Shown here: positions 32,101 through 39,780 of the stretch, in pieces
How the letters are laid out: every line of letters starts with the position of its first letter
Numbering within the stretch: position 1 is the stretch's first letter
The notes under the pieces: generated by a model
Told to the model about the DNA's origin: nothing
The model's database searches: none
What the model saw: only the letters and a program-made list of their open reading frames with translations
Program-made: the position numbers and the translations under genes
Source: Clostridia bacterium
GTDB taxonomy: Bacteria > Bacillota > Clostridia > Oscillospirales > Acutalibacteraceae
Length of the DNA stretch: 58,007 nucleotides
NCBI GenBank assembly: GCA_017474045.1
Contig: JAFUHX010000009.1
Location: 1 to 58,007 of the forward strand
Direction: 5' to 3'

Positions 32101-32681
32101 TCAAAGATGTTATTGAAAAAAGATTGTTTGAAAGCGACACGGATGTTGAGGAAAAAGATAACATCAAAAACTTTTTTGAAAGCCTTTATTTAGCTGATAT
32201 TGATTTTTCAAAAGAAGATCAGGAGCTTCAGAAAATAATCAGACTGATTTCTGAAAGATTGGAAAAAAGCATAAAAAATGAAGAGATTGTTTATGTTGAT
32301 TCTTCAAGAACTTCAATAATAATTCTTTGCTATTTTTATATGATTCTTTTGAATTTCAAAAACAGAGAAACAGACTCCACAAAGAAAATTGAAAACATTT
32401 CTTTCAAAATATTTTTGAAAAGGTTTTGCAAAGGACGAAAAATGGTTATTTCTGAGGTGGATGAAACAACATTGGAAAAAATCAGCAAAACAATTATTTT
32501 TGAAGGAACAGACAAGCTGTTGGAGGAGGCAGGTTATCAGCCGGTTAATTTAAAAAATATTTTTGATACCTACATAGTTTTCCTTGCCTACAGAGATTCA
32601 TTAATTCCCTATTACAGTGAAATCAAAGAGAGTGATTACAATAAAAAAACAAAAAACAATATTTCAAAAAAAGGGATCTGA
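29193..32681 (+). CDS. Large alpha-helical protein of unknown function, first gene of kinase operon
   Basis: This 1162-residue protein has no family I recognise. It is rich in Lys, Glu and Leu, almost wholly helical by inspection, with no signal peptide or membrane span. The only segments that look like a conserved core are near the C-terminus: KYNCSRANGPFGADSKNRRAE, the strongly hydrophobic TSIIILCYFYMILLNF, and NIFDTYIVFLAYRD close to the end. The start has AGTGAGG upstream. Its last 65 bp overlap the next frame, so the phosphatase is translationally coupled. Position in the operon suggests it is either the phosphorylation target or the scaffold of the system; this is inference. Confidence 0.75.
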   Translation: MGETIIQKQKNVPGHTETARRLEGFLKYEFSINMKEEADFYIRRMEEINASGEDLSALSSLNNKLLEILRNVPEYMRDHRELTVGGKIKIASLMETFDDCEKNAEAIEEYKKYVSKLKSVSELDSLFRERIKKIYSFFHSSDEYMSRMVTELLEEYNEKIQNEGEKYDLTQPVRLLILKHFIRQFGYCDEVSYNKSLFSSEDEEKKFEKYFLEKFNNEKLKEYVENKCGGDYMKLTDNVFSALEKGDFSDYANKVAKLIGNIKYKANLIMVSPKLCEKICALISDDYLSERAKDRTAVYISDCFNKDFYEIDLNWIKDFGNTELSDETESLYKELVQGFSKSRELKDFSLSQRLFSLVKNHAHEIDYLPKYRSVLISIYREALRPFKHAKTLDRVIGKDALKRSDLISSLPEDIVSVFITDDERLEIIVDKICYSLPENPELLKVFSKIYGETVINPNKVTVKASLGKSLFGSVIKETKLKEGPKRELITAVEKEFLRKNEIDVEEKLSKENYLFLLLNCYGSYFAISDLSDKTFEIFNNFLEDNRRKMTLFDAFDPDKLKFVDFEESKELKKMVLTFEKKVLENKSEAEREEYLREISELVFKGGSDVKITYKNHKELIRVIAILTGGFASKIPAEKELVELMKLALKKWNLDFSKETKVKSLADIVAPCKRKIEKLRGNELPDSEEEKQALSRFVEKAESLISDKESYMKKLNSIVIKRYTDAVATNKNSLYQAVLNKLKKSGLEKERNTFFDSEKGFEFLKIADSLASSKFSSQTESFRENLYLFAIAFEMTFVKAEKEKKDSDRKDIEKNLFFDYYCDNFAKKSDEMLKHHKKYVSGKAINYKNFAEITVLWFLAKEREEMTAKEKLVGAYSVIYSSSVSESETEITDEVPFEKTGAETKSNVLTPQFEEDFITQVLSKKTPQMLKAHLTEKYNCSRANGPFGADSKNRRAEIIYRKLLSDVNSLLKDVIEKRLFESDTDVEEKDNIKNFFESLYLADIDFSKEDQELQKIIRLISERLEKSIKNEEIVYVDSSRTSIIILCYFYMILLNFKNRETDSTKKIENISFKIFLKRFCKGRKMVISEVDETTLEKISKTIIFEGTDKLLEEAGYQPVNLKNIFDTYIVFLAYRDSLIPYYSEIKESDYNKKTKNNISKKGI

Positions 32682-33327
32682 CCGCCTTGAGATGAAGGAT
32701 GCGGCGATTCATTGCGAAAGCCTGACGGCTGAAATCGCTGCTGTTGCAGACGGAGTTTCTTCCTGTCGCAACGGAAAAAAAGGAGCTGAAATTGCCGTGA
32801 AAGCGGCAGCAGAGCTTCTTCTTGAAGAAACGGAATATTTTTTCTCGTCAGAGAAAGAAAAAATAGCGGGACTGATTGTTTCATATATCAGAGATAAGAT
32901 TTTTTCTTTTGTTGAGAAAAATAACCAAGAGCCTGAAAGCTATGCTTCTACGCTGAGCTTTGTTTGCCGTAATAAGAAAACAAACGAAGTAATGACCTTT
33001 CTTTTGGGTGACAGCCTGATTTTTTCCTTTGGCGAAAAAGAAAAGCACCGTTTAGCTTGCAAACCGGTTTTTCTTAATGATTTCAAAACTATAACAACAA
33101 TGACTGAGAACGCCGAAAAATTTGTTGACATAAAAAGAAATGCGCCGAAAGATATTTCTTATTTTGTTCTTGCTACTGACGGCGCATGGGCGTCATTTTA
33201 TGAAAACAGCGGTTTTGCCGAAGATTTTAAAGCGATAACAGAAAAAGAAATAGTGGAATATCTTAAAAAACAAGAGTGCAAAGACGATTGCAGTGTTGCG
33301 TTTTTGAATTTGAAAAAAGGAGCTTAA
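32617..33327 (+). CDS. PP2C-family serine/threonine phosphatase
   Basis: The protein has up to 236 residues with the metal-dependent PP2C motifs in order: KGSDRLEMKDA (motif 1 region), AAVADGVSS-x-GKKGAEIA (the DG metal ligand), SYASTLSFV, LLGDSLIF, LATDGAW and DDCSVAFL. The set is complete, so activity is likely. The start is uncertain. GTG at 32617 or GTG at 32632 both lie within the end of the preceding gene and neither has a good ribosome site, pointing to coupled translation. The kinase gene starts 3 bp after its stop. A PP2C beside a Ser/Thr kinase normally reverses the kinase's phosphorylation. Confidence 0.85.
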   Translation: MKSKRVITIKKQKTIFQKKGSDRLEMKDAAIHCESLTAEIAAVADGVSSCRNGKKGAEIAVKAAAELLLEETEYFFSSEKEKIAGLIVSYIRDKIFSFVEKNNQEPESYASTLSFVCRNKKTNEVMTFLLGDSLIFSFGEKEKHRLACKPVFLNDFKTITTMTENAEKFVDIKRNAPKDISYFVLATDGAWASFYENSGFAEDFKAITEKEIVEYLKKQECKDDCSVAFLNLKKGA

Positions 33328-33329
33328 AA

Positions 33330-36300
33330 ATGAAAGAAATTTTGAAAGGGGCGGAGCTTGAAAGAGAGCTGGCAGGAAGAAGCTCTCTTAGCGGAACGAT
33401 TAAACTTCGTGAAAGAAAGTCAAATGTTAAGGCCGTTATAGATGATTTTGAAATTGAGGGTGTTTTACACGCCGGAAGCACCTGTATCTGCTACAGAGCA
33501 GTTCGCTTTTTTGAAAACGGAATGGAAGAAAGCGGAATTTTAAAAGAGTTTTATCCCGTTGATTCAAATAATTTTCAGGAATCATTTCACCTTGAAAGAT
33601 TTGACATTGACTGCGCTGAGCTCTCGAAACAGCTTTATTCAAACAAATCAACAATAAATAATTTTATAAGAGCCAGAAATGAATTTACCCGTTGCTATGA
33701 AAAAATAGACGCACTTATAAAAAAAGACGAGAAAAACAAAAGCTTTTTTTCACCAATCAGAATTTATCGCGGAATAGCCGACAAAAAAGAAAAAGAAAAC
33801 TATACTGTTTATATCTGGAGTCCTGCCGACAGTCTGATAAAAAGTTTTGATGACCACCTTTTGCAAATGCATAAAAGAATAGAAGATGAGTTGAATAATC
33901 CTCAGCAGGAAAATATTAATCTCTTCCTTTCTTATGAGCTTCATACGGTTCTTCAGACAATGAGGGCGCTGGCAGTTGGTGTTGAAAGGCTTCACATGAA
34001 TTCTCTTCTTCATCTTGACATCAAGCCTTCAAATTTCGGAATAAAAAATCTTGGCGTAAACGACGGAAACAATATTTCTGTAACACTTTTTGATGTCAAC
34101 TCCATCGACTCTGCTCTTTCTGCCTATGAAAACCCAAAAACAACGGGAACTCCTTTTTTCAGAGCACCCGAATTAGTCAAAGACCCGAACTGCAAAGAAG
34201 AGCTTGACGGAGCCTCAATTTTAAGTGACGTTTTTTCTCTCGGCTGCACTCTTTATAATGCGATTATTTTAAATGAGGGCGAAAGAGGTCTTTATGAATG
34301 TCAGAATTTTGATAAAATCGGTCTCTTCCTCAGACAGTCGCTGTTCATGCGCTCAGAATACAACTCAAAATCACAGCTTAGTGATGCACTGGAAAAGCTT
34401 CTGAAGCGTTCCCTTGCCAGATATGAAAGCGATTTCCAAGACGGAATTGAAAACTATTTAAGCGTTAGCGGCTTCATAAAAGATATTGAAGAGGCTGACA
34501 AAATTTTAGAAAAACAAATTGTTCTTGCCCGTGAAGCCGGAAGCGACAAAACGGCAAAAATCGAGTTGATAAGCAAAGAAGACTACTACAGCGAAAAAAC
34601 AGACGGCGGTGCCACCAGCGGAATCCAGTGCCTTTTATATGACAAACCTCTTTATGACTATATTGACGAAAATGGAAGGCTTGATGTTTTAGTTCTCGGT
34701 GCCGGAGTTTATTCTCAAAAATTTATAGATATTGCCTTTGAGCTTTCTCAAATCAAAAATTGCTATATTGATATCACCGTTATAACCAATGAAAAGCAAA
34801 AAGACGAAAGCCGCTATTTAGGCTCAAGACCTGAATTCTTGAAATATTTCAGGGTGGGTGATGAAGAGCCGGAATGTGATGATTTGGGCAAAATCAGCTT
34901 TTTAAACATTGAAAAAGGAAGGTTTTCAAAAAAACATAACAATGCCGAAATTGCTAAAAAGGTTCTCGAAGGAAGAGAAAAAAGGTTTTCCTATGTGTTT
35001 ATAAGTCTTGCTGACGACGGACTTAACAAAAAGGTTGCAAGGGATTTAGAAAACTGCTTTGAGCTTTTTAAAGAAAAAGCAATTATAAATTTCATAACCT
35101 ATTATGAAGGGCCTTTGCAGAAAGATGAAAATAAAGAATCTGACGGAAAAATTCTTGTTAATCCTGTTGCCGTTAAAAACACCCTGACAAACCATAAAGA
35201 CTATAAGCTTCTGACCCGAATGGCGTTTAACTGCCATCTTTTGTGGGGCAACGGCGTGAATATTGACTTGGCAAAAACCTACGGTGAATTCAGAGCAGCA
35301 TATACATACACAAGCTCATTTGCCCACGCTCTTTCAATCAAATATAAGCTGAAAAGCCTCGGGCTGAATTTTGACTCGGTAGCAGAGGCGCAAAACAGCG
35401 GAAAACTAGAAGAGCTTCTCAGCGAAATTACTCAGGCTTACATAAAACTCATCGGAACTGACCAAAATCAGACCGAAGCTCAGAAAGAAACAGTTAAAGA
35501 GCTGACTTTGTTTGAGCATAGGCGCTGGCTTGTTAATATGATTTGTTCTCAATCATACAGAGGAATGACCGAGGAAGACATTGAAAAGCTGAAAGACAGC
35601 AACAAAGACCACCGAAACCGAAAACATTCCTGCGTTGCTTCTTCAAATATCAGAAGCTCGCTGAGCGAAGGTGTTTGGAAAAGCTTTGAAAAATGGGATG
35701 AGCCTGATCTGGAAAAAACAGAAGATTTTCAGAATCTGGATTCTTTAGATAAAATCTCTGTTTTGCTCCACCGCCGTTTCATGAAGCTTGCTGAAATTAA
35801 TAAAAACAACCGAATGGAAAGCGAAATTGCGGCAATAAGAGGCTTGCTCTCAGGCGAAACAGAAGCTCTGGCATTATTCAATGCATATCTGATTTCCATG
35901 AGGGCAGTTTCTTCTCAGAAAGCGAGAAATGAAAACGCTATTTCAAACCACAGACACACTCGGGAATCGTTTTTGAAATATTTAAAAGCTCAGAATCTTC
36001 TGCACTCGAAAAAAATAAAGAAGCTTATCAAAGATATTGAAGACAATTTCCTTGCGATAAAAATGGCCTATGAATATACTGACTATAAGGCAAAAGACGA
36101 GCTTCTTGTTAAAAATATTCCTTTTATAATTAACTACAGCACGTCGCTGAAGCTTTGTGTTCCCTTTGTTAAAAGAAGAGAAAAAAACGAATGGTTTTCA
36201 AATGTTGCTTCTTCTCTTGTAATCAATCCAAGGTCAGTAACATATCTTGTTGACGCCGATGAGGAAACAATGGCTTTTGTTAAAGAGGCACTCTCAAACG

Positions 36301-37817
36301 TTACTAAGGTTATGGACAGCCACAGCCTTCAGACAAAAATTACGCTGATAATATATATGAAGCTTAAAAACTCTCAGTCTGAAATTAAAAAAGGTGAAAT
36401 TGAAAAAGAGCTGAAAGAGGTTTCTGAAAGAATTATCAGCGTTGACACCGTTGAAGTTAAAAATCAAAAAGACTTGGTTAAACGTTTAAGAAACACCTTT
36501 GAAACAAACAAAAATTCTTCGGCAAGATTTGATGCGGTTGAAATTAACGATGAATTTATCAGCGGAACAATTTATTCAATTGATGATTTTTCAATTCCCA
36601 CCTTTGAGTTTGACTCAATAAACAAAAAATTCACTACCGAAGATAACGAAAAAGGATACATCTGGTTTTCAGGAATTCCTTTTAATGTTCATCTTAATAT
36701 TGAAGATATGTTTGCCGCGCAAGGAAGACTGAGCATTTTTTATGAGCCTGAGCTTCAGAAGGATTATGAGTCTATCTGGAATAACTGCTATTATTGCGAA
36801 AAGGGTGGAGACACAAAAAAAACAGCGGCGTGGAAAGCTCTTTGTAATCTTCTCGGAACCTATGCGCAAGAGAACCGGTCAATTGTTTCCTTTGACCTGA
36901 AAAACAATACCGACGAAGCGGCGTGGGAGGAAGAGACAAAGGTTTTCGCACCTATATTTTGCAAGGATACGCTTAAAAGAATATTTGCCTGTCTCAAGGA
37001 CGGAAAAAACCACCTGATTTCTCAGAGTTCAGACATCAGCGAGCATAATTCTTCAACGCTGAAGCTTTGTTTCGGCGCCTCTAAAAAAACGAAAGAAAAA
37101 ATCATGTTGCTTTTGAAAAATCCCTATCTTCTTTCGGATTCTTCAAAAATTGAAGTCGTCAGCGTTAACGAGGGCAAAAAGCTTCAGATTTATTTCAACA
37201 GTTTGATTATTGAGAGCCTTTCATGGCAAAAAATTGAAGCCTTTGTTAAAAGCAAAAAGCAGGAATATCTGTTTAAAACGTTGAAAAGAATTTTTGAATA
37301 TCTGGTAAAAGAGGGCTATTTAATTGTCAGTCGGGCTGAAAACCCTGAGGAGTTTGATTTAAGCTTTTCTTCTTATCAGATCAAAGATCTTCTCATAAAT
37401 GAAGGCCGCCTTCTTGAGCTTTATATTTATTATAAAACTCTCGCTGAGGGATATTTTGATGAGGTTAAAACAAGTCTTGAAATTCAGAAGAAAAGAAATG
37501 ACAACGAAGAATATTTTTCAACTCAGGAATTTGATATGGTAACTATCAAGGGTATGAGAACCCAGCTCATTGAAGTAAAGGCACAAAAGAAGCTAGAGCA
37601 GGGATTTTATCAAAAGCTCGATTCCAACGGAAGAAAGTTTGGAATAAACAGCGAGCTGACCTTGATTGCTGATTTCGGAAACTATTTGAACGAAGAAAGA
37701 ATTGCCGAAAATCAAGAAATAATTGACCGTGGTGAAGAGGACTACAAGGTCAGAACCGTTTGCAAAGCTGAAGATATTAAAAATATCGGCAGGGTTTTAA
37801 AAAATATTGAAAACTGA
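33330..37817 (+). CDS. Multidomain Ser/Thr kinase, Rossmann-like, RyR-like and Card1-like nuclease fusion
   Basis: This 1495-residue protein begins with a kinase domain (about 36-390): a glycine-loop-like HAGSTCICYRA, K72 in ILKEFYP, H228-L-D230-IKPSN, D255 in FDVN and APE at 279-281. The HLD and DVN variants are atypical, but the catalytic residues are kept. A Rossmann-like start LDVLVLGAGVYSQKF (451-465) opens a nucleotide-binding region to about 630. FEHRRW (728-733) and the following Lys/Asn/His-rich stretch resemble a RyR domain. The C-terminus (about 1355-1450) has NEGRLLELYIYYKTL, QEFDMV (D1402) and LIEVKAQ (E1415-x-K1417), the Card1/DUF1887 PD-(D/E)xK nuclease pattern. AAAGGAG precedes the ATG. 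Substrates and role are unknown. Confidence 0.75.
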   Translation: MKEILKGAELERELAGRSSLSGTIKLRERKSNVKAVIDDFEIEGVLHAGSTCICYRAVRFFENGMEESGILKEFYPVDSNNFQESFHLERFDIDCAELSKQLYSNKSTINNFIRARNEFTRCYEKIDALIKKDEKNKSFFSPIRIYRGIADKKEKENYTVYIWSPADSLIKSFDDHLLQMHKRIEDELNNPQQENINLFLSYELHTVLQTMRALAVGVERLHMNSLLHLDIKPSNFGIKNLGVNDGNNISVTLFDVNSIDSALSAYENPKTTGTPFFRAPELVKDPNCKEELDGASILSDVFSLGCTLYNAIILNEGERGLYECQNFDKIGLFLRQSLFMRSEYNSKSQLSDALEKLLKRSLARYESDFQDGIENYLSVSGFIKDIEEADKILEKQIVLAREAGSDKTAKIELISKEDYYSEKTDGGATSGIQCLLYDKPLYDYIDENGRLDVLVLGAGVYSQKFIDIAFELSQIKNCYIDITVITNEKQKDESRYLGSRPEFLKYFRVGDEEPECDDLGKISFLNIEKGRFSKKHNNAEIAKKVLEGREKRFSYVFISLADDGLNKKVARDLENCFELFKEKAIINFITYYEGPLQKDENKESDGKILVNPVAVKNTLTNHKDYKLLTRMAFNCHLLWGNGVNIDLAKTYGEFRAAYTYTSSFAHALSIKYKLKSLGLNFDSVAEAQNSGKLEELLSEITQAYIKLIGTDQNQTEAQKETVKELTLFEHRRWLVNMICSQSYRGMTEEDIEKLKDSNKDHRNRKHSCVASSNIRSSLSEGVWKSFEKWDEPDLEKTEDFQNLDSLDKISVLLHRRFMKLAEINKNNRMESEIAAIRGLLSGETEALALFNAYLISMRAVSSQKARNENAISNHRHTRESFLKYLKAQNLLHSKKIKKLIKDIEDNFLAIKMAYEYTDYKAKDELLVKNIPFIINYSTSLKLCVPFVKRREKNEWFSNVASSLVINPRSVTYLVDADEETMAFVKEALSNVTKVMDSHSLQTKITLIIYMKLKNSQSEIKKGEIEKELKEVSERIISVDTVEVKNQKDLVKRLRNTFETNKNSSARFDAVEINDEFISGTIYSIDDFSIPTFEFDSINKKFTTEDNEKGYIWFSGIPFNVHLNIEDMFAAQGRLSIFYEPELQKDYESIWNNCYYCEKGGDTKKTAAWKALCNLLGTYAQENRSIVSFDLKNNTDEAAWEEETKVFAPIFCKDTLKRIFACLKDGKNHLISQSSDISEHNSSTLKLCFGASKKTKEKIMLLLKNPYLLSDSSKIEVVSVNEGKKLQIYFNSLIIESLSWQKIEAFVKSKKQEYLFKTLKRIFEYLVKEGYLIVSRAENPEEFDLSFSSYQIKDLLINEGRLLELYIYYKTLAEGYFDEVKTSLEIQKKRNDNEEYFSTQEFDMVTIKGMRTQLIEVKAQKKLEQGFYQKLDSNGRKFGINSELTLIADFGNYLNEERIAENQEIIDRGEEDYKVRTVCKAEDIKNIGRVLKNIEN

Positions 37818-37827
37818 CGAAAGTCAA

Positions 37828-37874
37828 TCAGCCGGAGATCAAAACGAAATCTCCGGCTGACATTTTATTTTTTT
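37828..37874 (+). terminator. Terminator of the kinase operon
   Basis: CAGCCGGAGAT...ATCTCCGGCTG, a strong stem followed by a T-rich run, 11 bp after the stop of the fusion gene. Confidence 0.9.
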
Positions 37875-38016
37875 GGTGCGGGTTGATAATCCATATCCGA
37901 ACCATATTTGATTCGTTCTTATAAGGGCGCACTTACTCACCACCGTAAAGGCGATGTGTGAAACTTCATGTAATTATAAAGGATCATTTTAAGTAAAAAC
38001 TTTACCTTATAATTAG

Positions 38017-38574
38017 TCATTTTTTAGTCAAATCAATATTATCATCTGTGTTTACTTGTTTATATTTTTTCTTGCAATGAGTTTTAACCAACAAATATGT
38101 TACTAAAGGAATCATAAATGTTGTCACCAAAACAACTAAATAAATCAACCAATCTTCGGCATAATCCCAAAAATAATACTTGATACCCGAAAAAGATGCA
38201 TCAAAAACAGCTCCAATAGGATAAAAAACAGTTGCAATAGGTATAAATAACAAAAGCAACGGATTGCTGTCACTTGGTGTTAGAAGAGCAATTATGTAAG
38301 AACATAAAGAAAGAAATGTGGTGGTAATAGCTGACTTGAACAATACTTTGCGGTTTTTAGTATTTGCAATTATAGCAAAATAAATATTTATTGCGGTTAT
38401 TCCTATAAAAGGTACTAATACTATAAAATCAGGTAAACTAAATATCAAATCTTCAATTTTAGTATTATAAAAAATTAATAAAGGATCCTCTATAATGGTA
38501 CCGAAAATTAAAAATATCATTATAATAAATGAACCGAGAAAAATGTCCTTCTTTGAACTCTTAGATGATTTCAT
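38017..38574 (-). CDS. Hypothetical multi-pass membrane protein
   Basis: This 185-residue protein has five to six hydrophobic spans, a basic N-terminus (MKSSKSSKKD) and a charged C-terminal tail after KTHCKKKYKQ. No family is recognised. The ATG at 38574 is chosen because AGGAG lies eight bases upstream; the longer in-frame start lacks a site. It is downstream of a second small membrane-protein gene on the same strand (50 bp away) and both probably share a transcript. They sit between the kinase operon and a broken tnpV gene, so they may be cargo of a mobile element. Base composition is more AT-rich than in neighbouring genes. Confidence 0.65.
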   Translation of the reverse strand: MKSSKSSKKDIFLGSFIIMIFLIFGTIIEDPLLIFYNTKIEDLIFSLPDFIVLVPFIGITAINIYFAIIANTKNRKVLFKSAITTTFLSLCSYIIALLTPSDSNPLLLLFIPIATVFYPIGAVFDASFSGIKYYFWDYAEDWLIYLVVLVTTFMIPLVTYLLVKTHCKKKYKQVNTDDNIDLTKK

Positions 38575-38624
38575 TAAAGTCACTCCTATCAATAGGTGTA
38601 TAAATAGGTTGCTAATAAATATTG

Positions 38625-39035
38625 TTAAACTTCCGGGTTGTCTTTTCCTTCACTGTAATTGTTTATCATAAAGCCGGCTATTAATTGAAAAACAGCAGCA
38701 ATAATTGTTGCTACACCAACAAAAATATTTATAACAGTTAAAAACATGGTAGGCAAAGTGATAATTATTTCAGCTCCGACAGCAATAAGGTAAAGCCATG
38801 ACAACTTATTTAAACGATGTTTTTCTCTTTTTTCTGTTAAGGAGAAGCCGATTATTAAAGCTGTTGTCGCGAATACATTGACCAGGGTTACACAAAAGCC
38901 ATAGCTTGTAGTAAAAAGAAACTCTAACCAATAGTATTCATAGTTTGAAAAACATATGGTTGATATGACAATAATCAAGTAAGCAAAAATATTGAGTGTT
39001 TGTACCAATATAAAACGTATTCGTGCTTTTTTCAT
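38625..39035 (-). CDS. Hypothetical four-span membrane protein
   Basis: This 136-residue protein has four hydrophobic segments and a short basic loop (EKREKHRLNK) in the middle. No family is recognised. The start follows GGGGGAGG at good distance, so translation is secure. It lies upstream of the 38017 gene in the same direction. Small pairs of membrane proteins like this are common as toxin-immunity, regulatory or transport accessory units, but nothing here decides among them. Confidence 0.65.
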   Translation of the reverse strand: MKKARIRFILVQTLNIFAYLIIVISTICFSNYEYYWLEFLFTTSYGFCVTLVNVFATTALIIGFSLTEKREKHRLNKLSWLYLIAVGAEIIITLPTMFLTVINIFVGVATIIAAVFQLIAGFMINNYSEGKDNPEV

Positions 39036-39156
39036 AAAATTAACCTCCCCCTAGTTGAACTGATGAAAAAATAATAAACACATAATTTTATTATTTTATA
39101 TCATAATTCAAAATAAAATGCAATACAACTTTATTTCACATATGATTTTAGATAAA

Positions 39157-39206
39157 CAAAAAATCCGAACCCTTTTCCTATTGGGAAAATCTGGTTCGGA
39201 TTTTTC
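39157..39206. terminator. Hairpin at the left edge of the tnpV remnant
   Basis: AAATCCGAACC...GGTTCGGATTTTT with a loop that itself contains TTTTCC/GGAAAA. It is followed at once by the TGGTGCGAG element motif at 39212. Confidence 0.7.
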
Positions 39207-39324
39207 TGGTTTGGTGCGAGAGTTCATAAGGGATTTACTCAAAATACAAGTAAAACCGGCTTCAAACATCGTATTCCACACTCCCTGCTTTGCTGAAACA
39301 GATAAAACAGAAAGGATAAATATT

Positions 39325-39620
39325 ATGAAGACTAATAATATCACTTACAGACGAGTGGAGATTATAACATCCCTAACCTCATCATCCGGCCCGAAGAAGC
39401 AAACATCACTCTCGGCAAATTGGGTGAGCGAGTGCCGGTGGCACTCAAACAGGCGAACCGACCAATCCGGCAGGCGAGAAAAGATGCACAAAGATTACCT
39501 TGAACATAACAAACGAGGTCTGTTTATGCTGATGATTACCAAGTGCACACTTTGGCCGTATCTTGCAGATGTTGACCATCAGGCAAATGAAATCTTTGTC
39601 TCGAGAAAAATGCAGATATT
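39325..39620 (+). pseudogene. Degraded tnpV (transposon-encoded protein) gene
   Basis: Pieces of the TnpV sequence at 53985 reappear here in different frames. NITYRR is in the ATG frame at 39325. DYNIPNLIIRPEEANITLGKLGE is in the next frame, and MHKDYLEHNKRGLFMLMITKCTLWPYLADVDHQANE returns in the first frame. A roughly 50-bp insertion with a stop separates the last two. The end after DVDHQANE diverges. The gene is therefore frameshifted and truncated. It lies 110 bp after the same TGGTGCG motif that precedes the intact copy. Confidence 0.8.
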
Positions 39621-39780
39621 AATTACAACTTTCAGGATAAATTCCGTCAGTTATTTACTGCCTATTAGCTTAGTATATATAATAACAAAGCATAATTTTG
39701 CTCTTTCGCCGATAGGTTTATAATAGTATATCAAAAAATGCATCTAATTAAATAAATTCCGGATAAGAAAATTTAATTAA

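Noticed and set aside
27255-37817. Type III CRISPR system as the context of the Card1-like nucleases
   Set aside because: No Cas10, Csm/Cmr or repeat array is present in the window and no CARF domain is recognisable. The link is only through the nuclease fold.
37874-37975. Possible tRNA on the minus strand, because the region ends in CCCGCACCA and contains an anticodon-loop-like ATCGCCTTTACGGTGGT
   Set aside because: I could not fold an acceptor stem or a T arm with GTTCRA in the right place. At best a decayed tRNA or element end.
39118-39723. 201-residue plus-strand frame as an intact gene
   Set aside because: Only parts match TnpV, in two frames with a stop between, so it is a pseudogene within a chance frame.
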